This document shows positions 53,982-61,068 of a stretch of DNA of 64,000 nt, piece by piece; position 1 is the first letter of the stretch, and every line of letters starts with the position of its first letter. The notes under the pieces were generated by a model. The model saw only the letters and a program-made list of their open reading frames with translations. It ran no database searches and was not told the origin of the DNA. The position numbers and the translations under genes are program-made. The DNA is from Winogradskyella schleiferi (GTDB lineage: Bacteria; Bacteroidota; Bacteroidia; Flavobacteriales; Flavobacteriaceae): the NCBI RefSeq assembly GCF_013394655.1, contig NZ_CP053351.1, positions 1,828,501 through 1,892,500 of the forward strand. The letters run 5' to 3'.

Positions 53982-54548
53982 ATGGCAAGCACATCAGATA
54001 TTAGAAACGGATTATGTATAAGATACAATAACGATATTTATAAGATCATAGAGTTTCTTCATGTAAAACCAGGTAAGGGACCAGCTTTTGTAAGAACTAA
54101 AATGAAAAGTGTCACAACAGGTAAGGTTTTGGATAATACATTTTCAGCTGGACATAAAATTGAAGACGTACGTGTTGAAACGCATAAATTTCAATATTTA
54201 TATAATGATGGTGAATTTTATCATTTTATGAATGAAGCCGATTACACGCAAATACGATTATTGGAATCCGCTATAGATAGAACCGACTTAATGAAAGAAG
54301 GTGAAGTAGTCACCATTCAAATTAACACTGAGGACAATATGCCACTTTCTGTAGATTTACCAGCTTCGGTAATTTTAGAAGTCACTGCAACAGAGCCAGG
54401 TGTTAAAGGAAATACAGCAACCAATGCAACTAAACCAGCCACTGTCGAATCTGGAGCCGAAGTCAATGTACCATTGTTCATCAATGAAGGTGATAAGATT
54501 AAAGTTGAAACTGAAAAAGGAACTTACAAAGAACGAATCAAAGAATAA
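53982..54548 (+). CDS. efp: translation elongation factor P
   Basis: 188 residues. Rescues ribosomes stalled at polyproline. Three beta-barrel domains; the start ASTSDIRNGLCIRYNNDIYK is that of the family, and the loop KPGKGPAFVRTK carries Lys32 at the site that is modified in some bacteria. An earlier in-frame GTG at 53970 would add four residues, but the family begins at this ATG. The end VPLFINEGDKIKVETEKGTY is the usual C-terminal domain. It lies between lpxA and the second LpxD-like gene, as in other flavobacteria. Confidence 0.97.
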   Translation: MASTSDIRNGLCIRYNNDIYKIIEFLHVKPGKGPAFVRTKMKSVTTGKVLDNTFSAGHKIEDVRVETHKFQYLYNDGEFYHFMNEADYTQIRLLESAIDRTDLMKEGEVVTIQINTEDNMPLSVDLPASVILEVTATEPGVKGNTATNATKPATVESGAEVNVPLFINEGDKIKVETEKGTYKERIKE

Positions 54549-54585
54549 ATAAGTTAAGCTAGTCTTCTGTTTTCAGTACTGCAAA

Positions 54586-54613
54586 CTGATTACTGAAGAC
54601 TGATTACTGAAGG
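54586..54613 (+). repeat. 14-bp tandem repeat in the efp-lpxD2 gap
   Basis: Two copies of CTGATTACTGAAG(A/G), 54586-54599 and 54600-54613, ending 7 nt before the next ATG. Flanking CTGAAG and CAGTACTG fragments look like decayed copies. Confidence 0.6.
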
Positions 54614-54620
54614 CTGAAAC

Positions 54621-55559
54621 ATGAAATTCCCAAAACCATATACTTTAAAACAAATCGCAGCATTAATTGATTGCGAATATAAAGGTGCGGAAGATTTTGA
54701 AATTTTAGGCATCAACGAAATTCATGTGGTGGAACCTGGAGACATAGTGTTTGTAGATCATCCAAAATATTATGATAAAGCTTTAGAATCTGCTGCAACT
54801 ATTGTTTTAATCAACAAAGATGTTGATTGTCCTGATGGAAAAGCACTTTTAATTTCAGATGATCCTTTTCGGGATTTTAATAAACTAACAGAACATTTTA
54901 AACCATTTAGAGCATCGAATTCAGCCATTGCGAGTGATGCTATAATAGGTGAAGGCACTGTGATTCAGCCCAACTGTTTTATAGGTAATAATGTAACCAT
55001 TGGTAAAAACTGCATCATTCATGCTAACGTAAGCATTTATGATGATACTATAATTGGAGATGATGTTACCATTCATGCAGGAACCGTTTTAGGCGCGAGT
55101 GCATTCTACTATAAAAATAGACCGGAAGGGTACGATCAGTTAAAATCCGGAGGTCGTGTTATTATAAAAAACAACGTAGATATTGGTGCGCTTTGTACAA
55201 TAGATAGAGGTGTCACTGGAGATACAACTATTGGTGAAGGTTCAAAATTGGATAATCAAATTCAGGTTGGACATGATACTGTCATTGGTAAAAAATGTTT
55301 AATAGCTTCACAAACGGGAATTGCCGGATGTGTTGTTATTGAGGATAATGTGACCATTTGGGGGCAAGTTGGCATAAAAAGTGGCATTACATTGGCAAAA
55401 GGAACTGTTTTGTATGCACAATCTGGTTTAGGGCATTCCACAGAAGAAGGGAAAACATACTTCGGTTCACCAGCACAAGACGCTAGAGCCATGTTTAAAG
55501 AGATGGCTTACATTAAAAAAATTCCAGAAATTCTTCAAAAATTAAAAAACTTATCATGA
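54621..55559 (+). CDS. second LpxD-like acyltransferase
   Basis: 312 residues: an LpxD-type N-terminal domain (about 1-95, [20 protein letters not shown]) and a left-handed beta-helix with [20 protein letters not shown] and [21 protein letters not shown] paralogue of lpxD at 50.6 kb but shorter at the C-terminus. It may use a different acyl chain or sugar, or act in another envelope lipid pathway. Its stop overlaps the start of the SnoaL-like gene by 4 nt. Confidence 0.9.
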   Translation: MKFPKPYTLKQIAALIDCEYKGAEDFEILGINEIHVVEPGDIVFVDHPKYYDKALESAATIVLINKDVDCPDGKALLISDDPFRDFNKLTEHFKPFRASNSAIASDAIIGEGTVIQPNCFIGNNVTIGKNCIIHANVSIYDDTIIGDDVTIHAGTVLGASAFYYKNRPEGYDQLKSGGRVIIKNNVDIGALCTIDRGVTGDTTIGEGSKLDNQIQVGHDTVIGKKCLIASQTGIAGCVVIEDNVTIWGQVGIKSGITLAKGTVLYAQSGLGHSTEEGKTYFGSPAQDARAMFKEMAYIKKIPEILQKLKNLS

Positions 55560-55954
55560 CTGCAAAAGAAGTAGTTAAGGCATTTTATGAATCTGATTTG
55601 GCTAATGATCCAAAGGTTGTGGAACAGTTTTTTCATAAAGATTGTGAATTACACTGGACCAATAGTCAAGGATTTGTATTGTTGGATTATAGTGATTTGA
55701 AAGATTTTTTTAAAGGGACACGTAAATCATATAACAGTCTTCGTTTCGAATTTACCCATTTCATAGAAGCTGGGAATTTTGTCACGTCAAGACATACACT
55801 CTTTGGACACACCATAGAAAACCCAGAAACAGAAACTACCTTAGCACATTTTACAACGATTTGGGAGGTAAAAGACGGCAAGTTATATCGTGGTTATGAA
55901 ATCAGTCAGCAAGCTGACGAATCCGACGATATTAGCATGGCATCATACATGTAA
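55556..55954 (+). CDS. SnoaL/NTF2-like protein
   Basis: 132 residues with an NTF2-like cone fold pattern: an N-terminal helix [20 protein letters not shown], the segment [16 protein letters not shown] and a beta-sheet part ending [13 protein letters not shown]. Enzymatic and binding roles are both known in the superfamily, so no specific function is assigned. Translated with the LpxD-like gene (4-nt overlap), which hints at a lipid or sugar-related role. Confidence 0.82.
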   Translation: MTAKEVVKAFYESDLANDPKVVEQFFHKDCELHWTNSQGFVLLDYSDLKDFFKGTRKSYNSLRFEFTHFIEAGNFVTSRHTLFGHTIENPETETTLAHFTTIWEVKDGKLYRGYEISQQADESDDISMASYM

Positions 55955-56042
55955 ATAAATTTAAAAAAGAGGTCGCTTTTGCGTTTTAAATCTCTTATTT
56001 TTGTGCAGTACAATTAATAAAACTTAAAATCAACAATATCAA

Positions 56043-56915
56043 ATGAGCGTTTTAGTTAATAAGAATTCCAATATTATAGTTCAAGGTTTTACAGGTAGTG
56101 AAGGTACATTTCACGCTGAGCAAATGATTGAATATGGCACAAACGTTGTTGGAGGTGTTACACCCGGAAAAGGTGGTCAAACACATCTAGACAAACCTGT
56201 TTTTAATACAGTTTCTGAAGCTGTTGAAAAAGTGGGAGCCGATACTACAATTATTTTTGTACCACCAGCTTTTGCTGCTGATGCTATTATGGAAGCTGCA
56301 GATGCAGGAATTAAAGTTATTATTACAATAACTGAAGGTATTCCGGTTGCAGATATGATTAAAGCCTCTAACTACATAAAAGATAAAGACTGTCGTTTAA
56401 TTGGCCCTAACTGTCCTGGTGTTATTACACCTGGCGAAGCTAAAGTTGGTATTATGCCAGGTTTTGTTTTCAAAAAAGGGAATGTTGGAATCGTTTCTAA
56501 ATCTGGAACATTAACGTATGAAGCGGCTGATCAAGTCGTAAAACAAGGTTTAGGAATTACAACAGCCATAGGTATTGGCGGTGATCCAATTATTGGAACC
56601 ACAACTAAGGAAGCGGTTGAATTATTAATCAATGATCCGGAAACTGAAGCTGTAGTAATGATTGGCGAAATTGGAGGTCAGTTGGAAGCCGATGCTGCAC
56701 ATTGGTATAAAGAAAGTGGAAGTAAAAAACCTGTTATTGGTTTTATTGCTGGTGAAACTGCTCCTGCTGGTCGTACAATGGGTCATGCTGGCGCTATTGT
56801 AGGCGGAAGTGATGATACTGCACAAGCCAAAAAGAAAATTATGAGAGCATGTGGAATCCATGTCGTGGATTCACCTGCTGAAATAGGAAAGAAAGTAGCT
56901 GAAGTTTTAGGGTAA
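56043..56915 (+). CDS. sucD: succinyl-CoA synthetase alpha subunit
   Basis: 290 residues. TCA cycle; with SucC it makes succinate and ATP or GTP from succinyl-CoA. CoA-binding Rossmann part at the start ([20 protein letters not shown]), [19 protein letters not shown] and the phosphohistidine loop [15 protein letters not shown] (His about 240). sucC is not adjacent. An intrinsic terminator follows at 56994-57024. Confidence 0.96.
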   Translation: MSVLVNKNSNIIVQGFTGSEGTFHAEQMIEYGTNVVGGVTPGKGGQTHLDKPVFNTVSEAVEKVGADTTIIFVPPAFAADAIMEAADAGIKVIITITEGIPVADMIKASNYIKDKDCRLIGPNCPGVITPGEAKVGIMPGFVFKKGNVGIVSKSGTLTYEAADQVVKQGLGITTAIGIGGDPIIGTTTKEAVELLINDPETEAVVMIGEIGGQLEADAAHWYKESGSKKPVIGFIAGETAPAGRTMGHAGAIVGGSDDTAQAKKKIMRACGIHVVDSPAEIGKKVAEVLG

Positions 56916-56993
56916 TCTTAAACTGAAGAGATTCTGAAATAAATTCAGTTTAGTTCGAAGAAAAATTTTTGAATTATTTTCAAATTACTGTTA

Positions 56994-57024
56994 AAAACCT
57001 TACAAAATCTTGTGAGGTTTTTTT
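56994..57024 (+). terminator. intrinsic terminator after sucD
   Basis: Stem AAAACCTTACAA (56994-57005) with TTGTGAGGTTTT (57010-57021), one G-U pair, loop of 4 and a T tail to 57024. Confidence 0.85.
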
Positions 57025-57242
57025 ATTTGATGCAAATTGAAATTGGTATATTTGAAATAAAGTCCCATCTGACTCTTCGTTAAGGGAAGACACTCAAATG
57101 GTATACTCGGATATAATAATAGATTAACTATAGATTACTGACAATCAATCATAGGCAATTGCCAAATCTACTTCTAAGTGCCTTTACTGATCGCATTCGA
57201 AGTAGGAAGGCTTGGATGGCTTATAAACTTAACATTAAAATT
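57025..57242. other. gap before fabG
   Basis: About 218 bases between the sucD terminator and the fabG ATG. It contains the second copy of the 29-base intergenic repeat (57179-57207). The frame of fabG is open upstream to an apparent ATG at 57159, but that stretch runs through the repeat and is unlikely to be coding. Nothing else recognised. Confidence 0.5.
57179..57207 (+). repeat. intergenic repeat, copy 2
   Basis: Same 29-base element as at 50509-50537, with 24 of 29 positions identical, 36 bases before the fabG start. Confidence 0.5.
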
Positions 57243-57989
57243 ATGAAACTTTTAGAAGGAAAAACAGCCATAATAACAGGTGCGAGTAGAGGCATTGGAA
57301 AAGGAATCGCTGAAATTTTTGCAGAGCATGGCGCAAATGTGGCGTTCACATACAGCTCATCCGTTGAAGCTGCTAATGCACTTGAAAAAGAATTAAATGC
57401 CAAAGGTGTGAAAGCTAAAGGCTACCAAAGTAATGCTGCAAATTTTGATGAATCCCAAAAATTGGCTGAAGAAGTTTTAGCAGAATTCGGTTCTATTGAT
57501 ATTCTTGTGAATAATGCAGGAATCACAAAAGATAATCTCCTTATGCGAATGGGAGAAGAAGATTTTGATAAGGTCATTGAAGTAAACTTAAAATCGGTTT
57601 TTAACATGACTAAGGCGGTTCAGCGTACCATGTTAAAGCAACGAAAAGGGTCTATAATTAATATGAGTTCTGTTGTTGGAGTTAAAGGTAACGCAGGACA
57701 AACTAATTATGCAGCATCTAAAGCCGGAATTATTGGATTTTCTAAGTCCGTAGCCTTAGAATTAGGCTCACGAAATATAAGAAGTAACGTCATTGCACCT
57801 GGTTTTATAGAAACTGAAATGACAGCAAAATTGGATGAGGAAACTGTAAAAGGATGGAGAGCAGGTATTCCATTAAAACGCGGAGGTACACCAGAAGATA
57901 TTGCTAATGCTTGTGTATTTTTAGCTAGTGATTTAAGCGCTTATGTTACCGGACAGACGCTTAATGTTGATGGCGGAATGCTTACCTAA
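57243..57989 (+). CDS. fabG: 3-oxoacyl-ACP reductase
   Basis: 248-residue short-chain dehydrogenase of fatty acid elongation, NADPH-dependent. Motifs: TGASRGIGKGIAEIFAEHG, NNAGITKDNLLMRM, the catalytic Ser in INMSSVVGVKGNAGQ followed by NYAASKAG (YxxxK) and the ending YVTGQTLNVDGGMLT. The start at 57243 is chosen because MKLLEGKTAIITGASRG is the family N-terminus; the longer frame from 57159 adds an unlikely 28-residue leader. Other SDRs resemble it, but the C-terminus is that of FabG. Confidence 0.93.
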   Translation: MKLLEGKTAIITGASRGIGKGIAEIFAEHGANVAFTYSSSVEAANALEKELNAKGVKAKGYQSNAANFDESQKLAEEVLAEFGSIDILVNNAGITKDNLLMRMGEEDFDKVIEVNLKSVFNMTKAVQRTMLKQRKGSIINMSSVVGVKGNAGQTNYAASKAGIIGFSKSVALELGSRNIRSNVIAPGFIETEMTAKLDEETVKGWRAGIPLKRGGTPEDIANACVFLASDLSAYVTGQTLNVDGGMLT

Positions 57990-58011
57990 TTTGTAGATCT
58001 AAAATCTTTTA

Positions 58012-60045
58012 ATGCAAAAGGAAACAATAATATATATAACTATTGCTGCCATAACAGCGCTTTTATTAGCGCTGTTTCAGTATTTATATAAATCGAAATT
58101 TAAAAATAATTTAAAATATCTGTTCACAGCACTGAGAGCGATTTCAATATTTGGAATTTTATTATTACTTATTAATCCCAAGTTCGAATCCTTCACCTAT
58201 TTTGATGAAAAACCAACGCTAGTAATTGCTGTGGATAATTCAGAGTCCGTTTCGTATTTAAAACAAGATGAAAAGGCTAGGGAAGTGGCAGATGCTTTAA
58301 CTAATACTTCAGAACTTAATAATCGTTTTAATATTCAAACCTATAGTTTTGGGAAAACGGTTAAGTCCTTAGATAGTTTAAATTTTAACGAACGCCAATC
58401 TAATTTAGCTTTGGCGTTAAAACAGTTTGGCGAAGTTTATGCCAATCAAACCGCTCCACTTGTGGTGCTAAGTGATGGCAACCAAACCTATGGCTCAGAT
58501 TACAGTTATATGGCAAAAGGTATTAAACAACCTATTTACCCAGTGATTCTTGGAGATTCAACAGTACATTCAGATTTAAGTATTAAGCAACTGAATGTTA
58601 ATCGTTATGTCTATCTCAAGAATAAATTTCCGGTTGAAATTATTACGAATTATAGTGGAAATGAAGCAATAACTTCGGAACTTAAAATTTGGTCTGGCAA
58701 TTCTGTAGTATATAGAAAAACGCTACAATTTAATGCCTCCAAGACTTCGGAAATTGTGTCAACAGCATTAACGGCAAATAGTGTTGGCGTAAAAACGTAT
58801 AGAGTTGAATTGGTCCCTTTAGATAGCGAAAAGAATAAAATCAATAATTATAAGAATTTTGGAGTAGAAGTTATTGACCAAAAAACAAATATTGCTTTAG
58901 TTTATGATCGTATGCATCCCGATTTAGGGGCTTTTAAAAAGGCGATTGAAAGTAATGAACAACGAAGTGTCTCCATTATAAATCCAAAAGATTTATTAAG
59001 TAAAATTAATGATTTTCAACTGGTTGTATTGTATCAGCCAAATAATAACTTTAATACAATTTTAAAAGCGATTAAAGAACAGAAAATCAATACTTTTATT
59101 ATAACAGGAGCAACAACCAACTGGAGTATTTTAAATCAAAGTCAAGAGTATTTCAAACAAAAGATAACTAATCAAACAGAAAACTACCAACCAAGTTTGA
59201 ACAGAAACTATAGCACTTTCATTGTAGAAAATCTCGATTTCAATAGTTTTCCACCTTTAATTGCTGAGTTTGGGGCGCTTCAAATTTCAGTACCACATGA
59301 AACTCTATTATTTAAAAGTGTCAACGGAATTACAACTGAAGATATTTTATTGGCAACCTTTGAAGCGGATGGTACAAAACATGCCATTTTAAATGGAGAA
59401 GACATTTGGCGATGGCGAGCACAATCATTTCTCAATACCAATAGTTTCAATAATTTTGACGAATTTATAAATAAACTGGTTCAATATTTAAGTTCCAACA
59501 AAAAAAGAAAACGCATCAACATCGATTACAAATCTTTTTATAATGGTAATGATGATGTGATTATAACGGCACAATATTTCAACAAAAACTTTGAGTTCGA
59601 TAATTCGGCTTCGCTAAGTATCGTATTGAAAAATAAGGAAAATGAAAGCATAAGAGAGGTTCCATTATTACTTAACAATGGGAATTTCACTGTAGATTTA
59701 AGTGGCATTAAGGCTGGCTTGTATGATTTTAGGGTAAAACATAATTCGGAATCCGTTGCTGCATCCGGAAGTTTTCAAGTTTTGGAATATAATGTAGAGC
59801 AACAATTCCTAAATGCCGATATTACTAAATTGAGATCATTAGCTGGAAACAGTGGAGGAGAAGCTTACTTTACAACTGATGTCGAGCAGTTGATTGATAA
59901 TTTGCTAAATGACAATCGGTACAGAACCATACAGAAAAGCACTAAAAATATCGTACCTTTGATAGATTGGAAATATCTACTTGGTTTAATAGCTTTGAGT
60001 CTTTTTGCGGAGTGGTTTATCAGAAAATATAACGGATTAATTTAA
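58012..60045 (+). CDS. large membrane protein with VWA-like domain
   Basis: 677 residues. Two N-terminal helices (about 6-24 and 38-55), then a region with a VWA/MIDAS-type start LVIAVDNSESVSYL and later LVVLSDGNQTYGSDYSYMAKG. A long beta-rich middle part with GATTNWSILNQSQEYF follows, and a final hydrophobic helix before the basic end AEWFIRKYNGLI. The layout is that of Bacteroidota membrane proteins of unknown function with a periplasmic VWA-like and immunoglobulin-like part. It follows fabG by 22 nt and precedes the SPFH gene by 10 nt, so the three may be co-transcribed. Confidence 0.82.
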   Translation: MQKETIIYITIAAITALLLALFQYLYKSKFKNNLKYLFTALRAISIFGILLLLINPKFESFTYFDEKPTLVIAVDNSESVSYLKQDEKAREVADALTNTSELNNRFNIQTYSFGKTVKSLDSLNFNERQSNLALALKQFGEVYANQTAPLVVLSDGNQTYGSDYSYMAKGIKQPIYPVILGDSTVHSDLSIKQLNVNRYVYLKNKFPVEIITNYSGNEAITSELKIWSGNSVVYRKTLQFNASKTSEIVSTALTANSVGVKTYRVELVPLDSEKNKINNYKNFGVEVIDQKTNIALVYDRMHPDLGAFKKAIESNEQRSVSIINPKDLLSKINDFQLVVLYQPNNNFNTILKAIKEQKINTFIITGATTNWSILNQSQEYFKQKITNQTENYQPSLNRNYSTFIVENLDFNSFPPLIAEFGALQISVPHETLLFKSVNGITTEDILLATFEADGTKHAILNGEDIWRWRAQSFLNTNSFNNFDEFINKLVQYLSSNKKRKRINIDYKSFYNGNDDVIITAQYFNKNFEFDNSASLSIVLKNKENESIREVPLLLNNGNFTVDLSGIKAGLYDFRVKHNSESVAASGSFQVLEYNVEQQFLNADITKLRSLAGNSGGEAYFTTDVEQLIDNLLNDNRYRTIQKSTKNIVPLIDWKYLLGLIALSLFAEWFIRKYNGLI

Positions 60046-60055
60046 AATAAAAATA

Positions 60056-60868
60056 ATGGAAAAATTACCAAAGATTGGATTGCCGATTTTAATAGGAATA
60101 ATAATATTAATAATTGTAATAGCTAAATCAGCTGTAACAATTGACTCAGGTGAAGCTGGAGTTTTGTTTAAAACATTTGGGGAAGGTGTTGTTACCGATG
60201 AACCACCAATGGGTGAAGGGTTTCATATTGTTGCACCTTGGAATAAGGTGTTTGTTTATGAAGTGAGAAGACAGGAGATTTTTGAAAAAATGAAAGTGTT
60301 GTCTTCAAATGGATTGGATATTCAATTGGATGCTTCAGTCTGGTACCAACCAGATCAAGCTAATTTGGGCAAATTACATCAGGAAATAGGAGATAACTAT
60401 CTAAATCGTATCATACTGCCTACTATAAGGTCGGCAGCGCGTAGTGTAGTCGGTCGTTATACACCCGAACAATTGTATTCCAGTAAACGTGATGCCATTC
60501 AAGAAGAGATTTTTGAGGAGACTAAAAAAATCGTGAATGGCCAATTTATCGTTATTGACGAGATTTTAGTTAGGGACGTCACCTTGCCACCAACCATAAA
60601 AGATGCCATTGAACGCAAGTTGAAGCAAGAACAGGAATCTTTGGAATATGAATTCAGATTGGTCACTGCAGACAAAGAAGCACAGCGCCAAATTATTGAA
60701 GCCCAGGGTAAAGCGGATGCCAATAAAATTTTAAGTGCCTCTTTAACTGATAAAATCCTACAGGATAAAGGTATTGAGGCAACGATTAAATTATCAGAAT
60801 CCACAAATAGTAAAGTGGTTGTAATTGGTTCTGGTGATAGTGGAATGCCTATTATATTGGGTAATTAG
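60056..60868 (+). CDS. SPFH/Band 7 (prohibitin-like) membrane protein
   Basis: 270 residues: an N-terminal membrane helix (about 8-26), then an SPFH domain (about 30-190) with AGVLFKTFGEGVVTDEPPMGEG, GLDIQLDASVWYQ and a coiled-coil part (KLKQEQESLEYEFRLVTADK) with EAQGKADANKIL. Forms large membrane-associated rings and influences membrane proteases and microdomains. The target is not known. A terminator-like hairpin follows at 60895-60927. Confidence 0.92.
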   Translation: MEKLPKIGLPILIGIIILIIVIAKSAVTIDSGEAGVLFKTFGEGVVTDEPPMGEGFHIVAPWNKVFVYEVRRQEIFEKMKVLSSNGLDIQLDASVWYQPDQANLGKLHQEIGDNYLNRIILPTIRSAARSVVGRYTPEQLYSSKRDAIQEEIFEETKKIVNGQFIVIDEILVRDVTLPPTIKDAIERKLKQEQESLEYEFRLVTADKEAQRQIIEAQGKADANKILSASLTDKILQDKGIEATIKLSESTNSKVVVIGSGDSGMPIILGN

Positions 60869-60894
60869 TAGTTTAAACTCAGACAGAAATTTTT

Positions 60895-60927
60895 AAAGCC
60901 CTTTTGAGAAATCATTAGGGTTTTTTT
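60895..60927 (+). terminator. weak intrinsic terminator after the SPFH gene
   Basis: Stem AAAGCCCT / AGGGTTTT with a G-T pair and a loop of about 14 nt, followed by seven T's (60921-60927). Confidence 0.55.
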
Positions 60928-61068
60928 ATGTAATCTCTTTCGGTCTTATCCTTTTTCTTCTGTCTTTGAAAATTCATGATTGCTACTTCTTGTCGATTAT
61001 TATTATATTTTTAGGCATTTCATCTTTGAAATATGTATTTTACCGTTTCAATATTAGATCCTAAACTT

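Noticed and set aside
57159..57242. N-terminal extension of fabG from an upstream ATG
   Set aside because: The added 28 residues run through an intergenic repeat and do not look like FabG, whose N-terminus fits the ATG at 57243.
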